DNA from: Bacteriovoracaceae bacterium
GTDB lineage: Bacteria > Bdellovibrionota > Bacteriovoracia > Bacteriovoracales > Bacteriovoracaceae
Assembly (NCBI GenBank): GCA_947377285.1
Contig: CANCFT010000012.1
Location: 37,624-101,623 of the forward strand
Length of the DNA: 64,000 nucleotides
Reading direction: 5' to 3'
In this document: positions 29,076 through 38,527 of the stretch, one piece after another
Numbering within the stretch: position 1 is the first letter of the stretch
How the letters are laid out: every line of letters starts with the position of its first letter
Program-made: the position numbers and the translations under genes
The notes under the pieces: model-generated
Told to the model about the DNA's origin: nothing
Seen by the model: the letters and a program-made list of their open reading frames with translations, nothing else
Database searches by the model: none

Positions 29076-30311
29076 ATGAAAATAATGACTTCTCTTTTTT
29101 TATGCCTTTTATCATTAAATGCCATCGCTATGCCAGTGGATTTTCACGGTTATTTACGATCTGGAGTCGGAAATAATCTCTCAGGCCAAAAGTTGGGTTG
29201 TTTTAATAATCCAGGTAGCGAAGGTAATGAATTTAGGTTGGGAAATGAGTGCAGTATTTACGGTGAATCAACTTTCACTTTAGAATTTCTTGAGAAATCA
29301 AAGACATCTTCAAGTTTCAAAGTTCAAACAACTTTGGCTTTTTTTCCTAACGCAAATACTCAATACGGAGACGAATCTAATCAAAATGATGTTGATATTG
29401 TAGAAGCTTTTTTTGAAGCAAAAAATATAGATGGCATTCCATATACTTACTGGGCAGGTAAACGCTTTTATCGCGATGTCGATATACATATGAATGATTT
29501 TTACTATTTTGCTGCAATGAATGGAGTTGGGGCCGGAGTTAAAGACATACCCTTGTTTAATGGAAGTTTTTCTGCTGCCTATATTCAAGAAGTAATGACT
29601 TCTTCAAGCACTTCAGACCAATTGGTTAAGTCTTATTTTGATTTTAGATTATTTGGAGTAAAAGTTGATCCGATTGGAGAGCTGAATTTTTGGTCAACTC
29701 TTTCAAATGCACCTAAAGGTTCTATAGGTTCAAAAGATTCTTCGACAGGAGTTACTAGTTATAAAAATTACCAAAAAGTTGACGGAGAAGCTGTAGGGGT
29801 TAGACTTCGAAATTCTTTAACGGGTGGATTTAATGATTTTGCTGTTATATATGGACGCAATTTAATGTCTTCACTTAGTGTGTATGGAAATGGTGAAATC
29901 GCAACTAATGCAGACAATAATAAACGTTACAAAATAAGAATAGTTGAGCATTTAACAAAAAAATTAAATGATAAATTAGAGTTTCATTCGGCACTAACTT
30001 TTGAACAAAGAAATTCAGGTTTAAAAGATTCACGATGGGTCAGTATTGGAGCACGTCCAGTTTATAGTCTTAAAGAAAATCTTCACTTTGTTACAGAAGT
30101 TGGTCACTCTGAAGTTATAAACTCAGAAAAATCATTGCAATTAACTCGCTTAACGGCAGCATTAGAAATAGCAATCAATCAATCAATTTGGGCCCGTCCC
30201 GTAATTCGCTTATTTGCTACTGAAACATTTTGGAATAAAGAAAACCGAACAAACTTTCAAGGCAAAAAAGAAGGTCATTCAGTTGGTGTTCAAGGCGAAG
30301 CTTGGTTTTAA
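29076..30311 (+). CDS. lamB: Maltoporin-like outer-membrane porin
   Basis: MPVDFHGYLRSGVGNNLSG...FNNPGSEGNEFRLGNECSIYGE is LamB N-terminal signature; aromatic C-terminal AWF. Confidence 0.9.
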   Translation: MKIMTSLFLCLLSLNAIAMPVDFHGYLRSGVGNNLSGQKLGCFNNPGSEGNEFRLGNECSIYGESTFTLEFLEKSKTSSSFKVQTTLAFFPNANTQYGDESNQNDVDIVEAFFEAKNIDGIPYTYWAGKRFYRDVDIHMNDFYYFAAMNGVGAGVKDIPLFNGSFSAAYIQEVMTSSSTSDQLVKSYFDFRLFGVKVDPIGELNFWSTLSNAPKGSIGSKDSSTGVTSYKNYQKVDGEAVGVRLRNSLTGGFNDFAVIYGRNLMSSLSVYGNGEIATNADNNKRYKIRIVEHLTKKLNDKLEFHSALTFEQRNSGLKDSRWVSIGARPVYSLKENLHFVTEVGHSEVINSEKSLQLTRLTAALEIAINQSIWARPVIRLFATETFWNKENRTNFQGKKEGHSVGVQGEAWF

Positions 30312-30314
30312 GTC

Positions 30315-31112
30315 TCACTCGCCTTTTTTAATTGATTCACGGATAAAATATTTTAACACTTTACTGCGATTTGCACCTCCGACAAGTGTTCGAAGGTCTT
30401 CATGAAGACCTTGGTCATATATAATTGCATGCAGTGATCCGGGACCTACTTCGATTTGTTTTGTAATTTTACTCATTGATTCCGATGATTGTTTAAAATT
30501 GGCCAAAGACTGAGTAATACTCTTATCTGTTAAACTACTCATTACTTTATTTGTATTCGCTGAAAGTGACTCAAGGTTCACGAGAATTTTTTCCAATCGA
30601 TTATTTTCTACTGAAGATAATATTTTATCAAATTTAGTTAAAATACTTCCAGCTACGACCATCAAGTCTTCACTCTTTGTAATTATATGTTCAAATTGAT
30701 TAGATTCATTTGTAATAAGAAAATCACCTTCATTTACGGAGCCAGAAGATTCAGTTCCACCAGTAATTTCCAAAAATTTATCACCAAGCACACCTTGAGT
30801 TTTAAAAGTCATTGTTGCATCTTTTTTTACCCAAGTTTTGTAACCGGAACTTATTCCTAATGTGATAACGAGTGTATTCACATCTTTAAAATCTATTGAA
30901 GTGACACTACCAACTTTTATACCTCGCAATTGAATGGCCGCACCATCTTTGAGGTTTTGAGCATTGCTTACTTCTGTTTTAATATAAAGGCGTCTGGAAA
31001 ATAAAGGGTTTTCTTTGTTGAGCATAAAAACAGTAATACTGACAATAATAAGTAAAACTGAAATAAATATTCCAGAGATAAGATAATTTTTTTTATCGTT
31101 TGGTTTAATCAT
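30315..31112 (-). CDS. mlaD: MlaD/MCE-domain lipid transport protein
   Basis: N-terminal TM; MCE motif LKDGAAIQLRGIKVGSVTSIDF; coiled C-terminus. Confidence 0.88.
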   Translation of the reverse strand: MIKPNDKKNYLISGIFISVLLIIVSITVFMLNKENPLFSRRLYIKTEVSNAQNLKDGAAIQLRGIKVGSVTSIDFKDVNTLVITLGISSGYKTWVKKDATMTFKTQGVLGDKFLEITGGTESSGSVNEGDFLITNESNQFEHIITKSEDLMVVAGSILTKFDKILSSVENNRLEKILVNLESLSANTNKVMSSLTDKSITQSLANFKQSSESMSKITKQIEVGPGSLHAIIYDQGLHEDLRTLVGGANRSKVLKYFIRESIKKGE

Positions 31113-31115
31113 ATT

Positions 31116-31853
31116 TTATTCCTTGAAACTCGTTAAAAATTTTTGAACGATAGGATTTTCCGAGTTTTGAAATTCTTCAGGATTGCCATTAAAAGCAATG
31201 ATCCCTTGATTTAAGACGACAATCCTATCACATAAAGAAACGGCCGCTGGAATATCGTGTGTAACAAAAATGGAAGCTAGACCTTTCTTTTTAAGTTTCT
31301 GCATAAGAGAAATGACATTTAATGTGTTGGCCGGATCAAGACCAGCCGTTGGTTCATCATAAAGAATAATTTCAGGGTTTAAAATCATAGATCGCGCCAT
31401 TCCGACACGTTTTTGCATTCCACCTGATAAATCGGAAGGCATAAGTTCTTGCTTGCCTTCTAGGTCTATGAGTTTAAGCATGTCTGCTACTTTATCCTGA
31501 ATTTGTAGATAACTAAATTTTGTATGTTCAAATAGTGGGTAGGCGATATTTTCAAATACGTTGATTGAATCAAAGAGTGCACCACTTTGAAATGAATATG
31601 AGATTTTAATTCGATAAGGAGTAAGTGCATTTTCAGATAGGTTATCAATGCGTTGTCCTTTAAAAAGGATTTCACCTTGATCTACTCTTTCGAGTCCTAT
31701 GATTGATCTGAGAAGTGCTGATTTCCCACTACCCGAGCCACCGAGTAGACCTAAACTTTCACCTGGGTGTAACGTTAGGTTTACACCTTTGTGAATTTGA
31801 TTTTTATCAAAGGATTTATGAATGTTTTTTAATTCTAATATTATTTGTTCCAT
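31116..31853 (-). CDS. mlaF: MlaF-type ABC ATPase
   Basis: GGSGSGKSALLRSIIGLE, LSGGMQKRVGMARSM, YDEPTAGLDP. Confidence 0.92.
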   Translation of the reverse strand: MEQIILELKNIHKSFDKNQIHKGVNLTLHPGESLGLLGGSGSGKSALLRSIIGLERVDQGEILFKGQRIDNLSENALTPYRIKISYSFQSGALFDSINVFENIAYPLFEHTKFSYLQIQDKVADMLKLIDLEGKQELMPSDLSGGMQKRVGMARSMILNPEIILYDEPTAGLDPANTLNVISLMQKLKKKGLASIFVTHDIPAAVSLCDRIVVLNQGIIAFNGNPEEFQNSENPIVQKFLTSFKE

Positions 31854-31856
31854 TTA

Positions 31857-32648
31857 TTACCAAATAACCAAAAATATTTTACTAATAAAAAAATCTGTAA
31901 CTAGAATTAAAATTGATGCTGTTACAACTACCCAAGTGGTAGTGAGTCCAACACCTTTAGTTCCATCTTTGGTTTTAAGTCCTTTGTAACAAGCAAAAAT
32001 AGTAATAATACATGCAAAAACAACAGACTTTATTAAGCCTGACATATAATCGTAGAACTTCACTGTTGAAAATACTTTATAAAGATAAAAACCAGGTCCA
32101 ATATCGAATTCAGTTTTACAGACTATCATTCCACCTAATATTCCTACGGCAAAAGATAGTGCAGAAAGAAGTGGAAGTGAAATAACTAATGACCAAAATC
32201 TTGGAACGACTAAAACCCGAACTGGAGAAGTGCCCAAGGCCCTAATTGCATCAACTTGTTGTGTGACATTCATTGCTCCTAATTCTGCAGCAATTCCAGA
32301 ACCTACTCTGCCGGCCACTAATAATGAAGTAAAAAGTGGAGCCATTTCTCTCGCCAACGAAAGGGAAACAACAGCAGGAACATAGAGTGTTCCACCGAAT
32401 TTCACCAGACCATAGCCAAAATTAAGTGTCATGACTAAGCCCATAGTTAGTCCAATCACAACAGTAATCGAAGTTGATCCATATCCAATATGGTTAATTT
32501 GTTCCATCAATCTTGAAAAGTAAAATGGTCCAGAGACTGAACACTTAAGAGTTTCAAAAAAAAGTCCAAAGATTTCGCCTACGAAAATAAAAAATTCTCG
32601 AGATGAAGTTATGTATTGTTCTATTTTTTCTTCTATCAGTTTAATCAA
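31857..32648 (-). CDS. mlaE: MlaE-type permease
   Basis: REMAPLFTSLLVAGRVGSGIAAELGAMNVTQQVDAIRALGTSPVRVLVVPR. Confidence 0.93.
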   Translation of the reverse strand: MIKLIEEKIEQYITSSREFFIFVGEIFGLFFETLKCSVSGPFYFSRLMEQINHIGYGSTSITVVIGLTMGLVMTLNFGYGLVKFGGTLYVPAVVSLSLAREMAPLFTSLLVAGRVGSGIAAELGAMNVTQQVDAIRALGTSPVRVLVVPRFWSLVISLPLLSALSFAVGILGGMIVCKTEFDIGPGFYLYKVFSTVKFYDYMSGLIKSVVFACIITIFACYKGLKTKDGTKGVGLTTTWVVVTASILILVTDFFISKIFLVIW

Positions 32649-33133
32649 TTGAGAATAATCCTCTGTAGGAATAGTTTGAGATCATTTGAATCGTTATCTA
32701 AGTTTTTTTGATTTGTAGAAATCAAAACAAAATCATAAATGCAATTGTTCTTTTGAAAAGTGACAATTCTAAAAAATCGTTGGACACCATCTAGCTTACC
32801 AGTTGCTGCTATCTCTATAGCTTCGCGTCCTTGATAGGGAACAGATTTATTTTCTAATTCCTTAAACTCTTCTAGGCCTGAAAAAAGAGAAGTTGTTAAA
32901 TTATTAAGTGAGCTTGCTTCATATTTTCTACAAGCACTGTTAAATAAAAAAAGTGACTTTGTTTTAGTGTTTTGAAGAGCATAATCAGAGCCTTCATTAT
33001 TAATTTCGCTCCATGGTTTAGGAGTATTTTTTAATAATAGATTTTCTACATTATTGCTTTTTTTATATGCACCACTCTCAGTTGAGCAGGAAATAAAGAT
33101 TGTGAATAGGGATAAAAATAATAGGTTTTTCAT
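32645..33133 (-). CDS. Putative lipoprotein heading the mla operon
   Basis: MKNLLFLSLFTIFISCST lipobox-like; 4-nt overlap with mlaE. Confidence 0.65.
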   Translation of the reverse strand: MKNLLFLSLFTIFISCSTESGAYKKSNNVENLLLKNTPKPWSEINNEGSDYALQNTKTKSLFLFNSACRKYEASSLNNLTTSLFSGLEEFKELENKSVPYQGREAIEIAATGKLDGVQRFFRIVTFQKNNCIYDFVLISTNQKNLDNDSNDLKLFLQRIILN

Positions 33134-33324
33134 ATACTCATCTAAATTAGTAAGGTTTTCACCTCTAAATTCGTTAAACGTTTATCATTATTAGAATATC
33201 GATCTAAATTGTTGTAAACAGAGTAAAATTTCCACATGTCATATTAATGACGAGAAAATATTGCCGCTCGGAAAAATATTCCTTTTAAAAAATTCAATTC
33301 CGGTTAAACTTAGTCTTGAGTCAG

Positions 33325-33356
33325 GGGTTTATTCAGGATGAATCAAACTCTTTTTT
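33325..33356 (+). terminator. Terminator-like hairpin in the leader of the flagellar operon (attenuator candidate)
   Basis: GGGTTTATTCA gga TGAAT(c)AAACTC followed by TTTTTT; first plus-strand ORF starts at 33383. Confidence 0.6.
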
Positions 33357-33382
33357 AACAGGCTCCCGTAAGGACAAATTTG

Positions 33383-36259
33383 ATGCGAACAGGATGTTTC
33401 GTGAAAATGTGCCCAGTAAAAAAAATCTTCAATTTTTTGACGATTTTATTTATTTCACTTTTTATTCTGGAAAATATTTCCTATGCACAATCTCTTATAG
33501 ATCAAGAGAAAGCGTCTACTTATCTTCGTTGGAATTTTTTCACTGGACGGGATCAATTACAGTTTAATAAAAAAGGAAATGTCGTTGTCATTAGAACGCT
33601 CAATTCTGATTTATATAAAAAAATTAAGAATGAACTAGAAACATTTAAGCTTGATCAGACTTATGTAAAAGGAATTCACTTTAAGGATTCAGATAATGAG
33701 TCTAATTCAGTCAATGCCATGGCCGTTGAAATTGAATTAAAAAATGATAGTGTTGAAATGTTTAGCTTTTACCGGGAAAGAGAGAAAAAGTATGTTGTCG
33801 ATTTTTGGATGGATGGCGATACGGTTTCATTTAGTAAATCAGCTATAAAAAAAGATTCTAATGTGGCCAATGAGGAAGCCGAGAGTACTCAGGAAGCGGA
33901 AGTTTCAACTCAAGAAAAAGCAGTTTCTCCTAAAATTGTTAAACAAGTAAAAACGCCTAAAATCGTTAAGAATAAAACTAAGTCTAAAAATGCTGCTTTG
34001 GCCGTTGGCAGTGATGAAATTGTAGAAAAAGTTAAAGAAGATAAAATTTTATCAAGTTTTATCGTTGATCCAAATAAAGAAGTCATTAAGACTGCTGAGG
34101 AAATTCAAGCGATAGATGCGGAAGCTAAAAAGCCATATAGAGATTTTCGTTATGGTGCGACTTTTATTTGGGATTATGATCCAATTGCTCCTGCCTATAA
34201 AGAAGTTGTTAATTTAAAAACTAAAATTCCTGAAATTTTTTATCCAATTGCCAATCGTTCTTTCAAGAAAAGTGAAACAGAAGCTCATTTGCAGTTAACG
34301 ATTAATCTTTATAGAAAAAGAAAATGGGGCTTAATGTATAAGTCTATAAAACTTTTTCAGCAAAAGTATGGAATGAATAAAGAATGGGAGCTGATAGAAT
34401 TTATAAAGGCGAATGCTATTTTAAGAGAGAATATAGATACACCGAACCCTGAACTTTTTAAAAATGCATTTGCAATGTTGTCTAATCTTTCAGAAAAAAG
34501 TGATAACTATGAACTTAAAAAAGCTATTTATAAATATCTTCTTACTTTTTACATGAGCAAAGGTGAACACTTAAAAACACTTCAATTAGCAAAAAACTAT
34601 TACGCAGGGACTCGCGATAATTTTGACTTTGAAGAATCTATTATTCCTGCTGAGGCCATGCTCAATTCTTTAGCAAAATTAGGACAAATTGAAAAAATAA
34701 AAGAGTTGTCTCAAGAGAAGTCGATCAAAAAAATACTTCCCTCTCAATTGATCATGGCGTATCAAACATTTAGTTATCTTCGCTCTGGGGATCTTCTAGG
34801 ATTAATTAGTCTTTATGAAAAAAATAAAGCTTCCCTGGCCAAGCCTATTGATCCAGTTATTATGTACAATACAGCAGAAGCTTATTTTAGAGTTGGCCGA
34901 TTCGCAGAAGCAATGGCCATGTTTGAAGAATTTGTAAAAAATTATTCTCATGAGTTTGTAGCTTCAAATGCGAATTTAAGGATTGCGCTTTGTTCCGATA
35001 TCCTAGATCACAATTATGCTGACACATTAGAGCTTTATAAAAAAGCAATTGATCAATCAATTGATAGCAATGTAAGTTACGAAGCTCGAGTCCGTTATGT
35101 TGCTTTTAGAAGTGTACGGAAAATTGCTTTAGATGATAGGGATCATGAAATTAGAATTTTTCTTGAACAAGATAAGAATCTAAAAACACAACCTGACAAA
35201 AATTTAGTGAAACTACTTCAGCAAGTACGACTTAGAACTTTAATCGTCGATGAAAAATATAAAGAAGCCCTTGCCTATTTAAGTCTTATTCCAATGGTTT
35301 CAATGTCTAAAATTGATGCAAGAGAATTTGATGGAGACGGTGCTGAAATTATCTATGGAATTATTTCTGATTTTTATAAAAAATCTGAGTACTCACAAGT
35401 CATAAAAACATGGCAAACTTATAAAGACAAATATCTTGATAAAGTCGCACTTGATCCATTTATCAATTTTGTTGTTGGAAGCAGCTATATAAAGCTTGGA
35501 TTGTATAAAGGATTTGATGAGGTGTATGCCAGCTTTGAAAAGTTAAAAGATACTCCCAATAAAACATTTCCTATTTGGGTAACAAGAGGAAATTTTCTTA
35601 AAGCAAGTGACCTGCTTTTTGAATTAGTATTAATAAAAGACATTAAATTAAAGAATTGGGATTTGGTTCAAAAAAATATAGCCGATTTTGATAAACGACT
35701 ACCGACTTATAATAAAACCAACTATTACAAGGGCATGGTTGCTTTTAATCAAAAAAATTATGTTGATGCCGTTAAGCAGTTTGAAAATTTCTTCTCAAAG
35801 CAAGACCAACGAATTATTTATGATCCCTCAGATGTGGCAGATATGATTCGGGCCTATACTGACTCCATCTATGAACAAGGGCAAACTGATAAATTCTTGA
35901 AAGTTAGTGAAGCCATCTTAAATGACACCAATAGCTTCGGCACAAATAATGCTTATATACAGAATGTTCGTGAAAGAATTGCCTATCTTGGCATTGAAAT
36001 AACGGCAGGAAAAGGGAAGAAGGAAAACTTCATGCTTTTTGAAAAGAAGATCACCGATTTTAAAAAAGCAAACCTAAAATCTATTTACACTGGTAGGGTT
36101 AACTATCTATTGGGGCAGGCGTTGGTTAATAATCAAAAAATTAAAGAAGGGCGAGAAATTTTTACAAGTTTGATGAACGATAAAGAAACATCAGACTATA
36201 TAAAAGAGTTAGCAAAAAGTGAATTAAGTTTATTGAATTTGAAAGAAAAAACAATATAA
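33383..36259 (+). CDS. Secreted TPR-rich protein preceding flagellar genes
   Basis: Signal peptide; helical repeat region (e.g. YNTAEAYFRVGRFAEAMAMFEEFVKNYSHEFVASNANLRIAL); SD AAGGA. Confidence 0.75.
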   Translation: MRTGCFVKMCPVKKIFNFLTILFISLFILENISYAQSLIDQEKASTYLRWNFFTGRDQLQFNKKGNVVVIRTLNSDLYKKIKNELETFKLDQTYVKGIHFKDSDNESNSVNAMAVEIELKNDSVEMFSFYREREKKYVVDFWMDGDTVSFSKSAIKKDSNVANEEAESTQEAEVSTQEKAVSPKIVKQVKTPKIVKNKTKSKNAALAVGSDEIVEKVKEDKILSSFIVDPNKEVIKTAEEIQAIDAEAKKPYRDFRYGATFIWDYDPIAPAYKEVVNLKTKIPEIFYPIANRSFKKSETEAHLQLTINLYRKRKWGLMYKSIKLFQQKYGMNKEWELIEFIKANAILRENIDTPNPELFKNAFAMLSNLSEKSDNYELKKAIYKYLLTFYMSKGEHLKTLQLAKNYYAGTRDNFDFEESIIPAEAMLNSLAKLGQIEKIKELSQEKSIKKILPSQLIMAYQTFSYLRSGDLLGLISLYEKNKASLAKPIDPVIMYNTAEAYFRVGRFAEAMAMFEEFVKNYSHEFVASNANLRIALCSDILDHNYADTLELYKKAIDQSIDSNVSYEARVRYVAFRSVRKIALDDRDHEIRIFLEQDKNLKTQPDKNLVKLLQQVRLRTLIVDEKYKEALAYLSLIPMVSMSKIDAREFDGDGAEIIYGIISDFYKKSEYSQVIKTWQTYKDKYLDKVALDPFINFVVGSSYIKLGLYKGFDEVYASFEKLKDTPNKTFPIWVTRGNFLKASDLLFELVLIKDIKLKNWDLVQKNIADFDKRLPTYNKTNYYKGMVAFNQKNYVDAVKQFENFFSKQDQRIIYDPSDVADMIRAYTDSIYEQGQTDKFLKVSEAILNDTNSFGTNNAYIQNVRERIAYLGIEITAGKGKKENFMLFEKKITDFKKANLKSIYTGRVNYLLGQALVNNQKIKEGREIFTSLMNDKETSDYIKELAKSELSLLNLKEKTI

Positions 36260-36286
36260 ATGAGTCTCAGGACGGAGGCGATTCGT

Positions 36287-37237
36287 ATGACAGGAGGTCA
36301 GATGGAAGCGATTATAGTAGAACTTTTTGGAACTGATGTAAGAGTTGAGAAAGCTCTACAACAAGCGAGAAACTTGTCTGTAAGTAAAGCCTCAGTATTA
36401 GTAGTTGGGGAAAATGGAGTAGGTAAGCGAACTCTTGGTCGCTACATTCATGAAAATTCTGGTCGATCTATTCACCCATTTGAACTTGTTGACTGCTCAT
36501 TGCCTGCGCAAGATGTAGAAAACAAAATTCTTGGTCATAGAGACAATGTTACAGGAAGATTCAATAAAGGCATCCTAGAAGTTGCCAACAAGGGTACTGT
36601 CGTCTTCGCTAATATCGATTGCTTAGAAGAAGAATTCCAAAAACGATTAACAAAAATAATCAATGAACTTGAAGATTATGAAATTGATGTTCGCTTAATC
36701 GCAACAACAACTAAAAATCTTTCAAAGCTTGTTGGTGCAGGAAGATTCTATCGTGGATTGTTTACAATCTTTGCTAACAACTCAGTTAGTATTCCGGCCT
36801 TAAGAGAAAGACAAGAAGATCTTCAAAGACTTGCTCGTCACTTTATGAATGAAGCAACTGATACAAATGAAATATCTACTGAAATCGATTCAGTTGCTAT
36901 GAGTAGAATCACGTCTCATTATTGGGCAAATAATATTCATGAACTTAAGCAAGTTATCTCGAGCTCAGTGAATAATAATTCATCTCTATTAGACGAAAGT
37001 GCCTTTGAAGTGAATGATAAAAAATCAGTAAACTTTATGAGTGATGATGACTCTGAAGGTGTAAGATTAATGTCTCTTAAAGATGCAGAAAAACTTCTCA
37101 TTAAAAAAGCATTAATTCATACAACTGAAAATAGAACTCAAGCAGCAAAAATCCTTGGCGTATCAATTAGAACATTGAGAAATAAAATCAATGAATATAG
37201 AAACGACGGATCATCTTATTTTGTAAATTTAAGATAG
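36287..37237 (+). CDS. Degenerate NtrC-family AAA+ protein with C-terminal Fis-type HTH
   Basis: GENGVGKRTLG in the Walker A position; no GAFTGA; Walker B region GTVVFANID lacks DE; intact HTH NRTQAAKILGVSIRTLRNKI. Confidence 0.8.
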   Translation: MTGGQMEAIIVELFGTDVRVEKALQQARNLSVSKASVLVVGENGVGKRTLGRYIHENSGRSIHPFELVDCSLPAQDVENKILGHRDNVTGRFNKGILEVANKGTVVFANIDCLEEEFQKRLTKIINELEDYEIDVRLIATTTKNLSKLVGAGRFYRGLFTIFANNSVSIPALRERQEDLQRLARHFMNEATDTNEISTEIDSVAMSRITSHYWANNIHELKQVISSSVNNNSSLLDESAFEVNDKKSVNFMSDDDSEGVRLMSLKDAEKLLIKKALIHTTENRTQAAKILGVSIRTLRNKINEYRNDGSSYFVNLR

Positions 37238-37264
37238 TTTAGATTTTTTAAAGAGGAGAATGCC

Positions 37265-37672
37265 ATGAATATTGATGATAAAACAACTCAGGCCTTAGCT
37301 GCTTCATTGAAGTACCGACAAATGCGCCAGGAATTGATCGCATCTAATATAGCCAATGCAGAAACTCCAGGTTACAAAGCAAAAAAAATTGATTTTGAAG
37401 ATGCTTTGGCCCGTGCTTTAGATACTGATGAACAACAAACTTTAAAAACCACTGACTCCAAACATTTCAATGTTGGAGGCGGTGGTTTTAATAATTTGAA
37501 TCCGGAAATTTATGAAGAGTCTAACGGAATCGTTAGCCCTGATGGCAATACGGTTGACCGTGATGCTGAAATGGCCGATATGGCCGAGAATAAAATTATG
37601 TACGATGCTTCAGTTCAATTGCTGAATAAAAAATTGGGTTTGATGAAATATGTCGTTGGTTCTGACCGCTAG
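37265..37672 (+). CDS. flgB: Flagellar basal-body rod protein FlgB
   Basis: ANIANAETPGYKAKKIDFEDAL, gene order. Confidence 0.95.
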   Translation: MNIDDKTTQALAASLKYRQMRQELIASNIANAETPGYKAKKIDFEDALARALDTDEQQTLKTTDSKHFNVGGGGFNNLNPEIYEESNGIVSPDGNTVDRDAEMADMAENKIMYDASVQLLNKKLGLMKYVVGSDR

Positions 37673-37697
37673 GTTAAACAATTTGAGGAGTGAGTAA

Positions 37698-38138
37698 ATG
37701 GATTTACTAACAAGTTTAAAAATTAGTTCTTCTGGATTAACTGCTAATAAAAAAAGAATGGCAGCCATTTCCTCAAATATTGCAAACGCGCAGACAACGA
37801 GAACTGCTGAAGGTGGAGCTTATCAACCAAAAGAAGTAGTCTTTGGATCAGAACCAGCCAAAGAATCTTTTTCTGAAATTTTAAGTGGTGAGATGGAAGA
37901 GAATGCTCAAACTGTTATTGCTAAAGAAGTTGGTAAAAGTAATAAACCACCTGTTTTAAAATATGAACCAAATCATCCTGATGCAAACTCAGAAGGGTAT
38001 GTGGCCTATCCTAACATTAATACGATGGAAGAGATGGCCAATATGATTGAAGCTTCTAGGGCCTATGAAGCTAATATCAATGCAATGAATACAGCAAAAA
38101 GTATGGCCATGAAAGATTTAGAAATTGGTAAAAACTAA
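37698..38138 (+). CDS. flgC: Flagellar basal-body rod protein FlgC
   Basis: SLKISSSGLTANKKRMAAISSNIANAQTTRT; C-terminal MIEASRAYEANINAMNTAKSM. Confidence 0.95.
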   Translation: MDLLTSLKISSSGLTANKKRMAAISSNIANAQTTRTAEGGAYQPKEVVFGSEPAKESFSEILSGEMEENAQTVIAKEVGKSNKPPVLKYEPNHPDANSEGYVAYPNINTMEEMANMIEASRAYEANINAMNTAKSMAMKDLEIGKN

Positions 38139-38161
38139 TTTAATTAAAAAAGGATAATAAT

Positions 38162-38527
38162 ATGGCCATTGAAAATGTTGGAAATATGAATAAGTTACTA
38201 AATGGATACAATACGCAAGATTGGATGAAGAGTGCTTCAATCGAGCAAGGGGCGTTGCCACAATTTAACGAATTGGCAGCAAATCCAAATATCGGTGCAA
38301 AACCACCGCAAAGTTTCAGCGAAATGCTCGCGACTTCACTTACTGATGTAAACAATATGCAAGTTGAAGCTAATAAAGCAATTCAGAAACTAGCTTCAGG
38401 GCAGACAAAAAATATTCATGAAACAATGCTTGCTGTAGAAAATGCAGAAATTGCATTTAAAACAATGAACCAAGTTAGAATGAAAGTTATTGAAGCATAT
38501 AAAGAGATTATGAGAATGCAAATGTAA
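38162..38527 (+). CDS. fliE: Flagellar hook-basal body complex protein FliE
   Basis: VNNMQVEANKAIQKLASGQTKNIHETMLAVENAEIAFKTMNQVRMKVIEAYKEIMRMQM. Confidence 0.95.
   Translation: MAIENVGNMNKLLNGYNTQDWMKSASIEQGALPQFNELAANPNIGAKPPQSFSEMLATSLTDVNNMQVEANKAIQKLASGQTKNIHETMLAVENAEIAFKTMNQVRMKVIEAYKEIMRMQM

Noticed and set aside
33209-33220. TTGTAAACAGAG resembling half of the maltodextrin operator
   Set aside because: Second half is not symmetric and the downstream genes are flagellar; probably chance
33134-33382. Considered a GEMM c-di-GMP riboswitch for the flagellar leader
   Set aside because: No GEMM-I core motif recognised; only the terminator-like hairpin is supported
33316-33567. 83-aa ORF overlapping the start of the TPR gene
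   Set aside because: Overlaps the terminator-like hairpin and the better supported signal-peptide ORF in another frame
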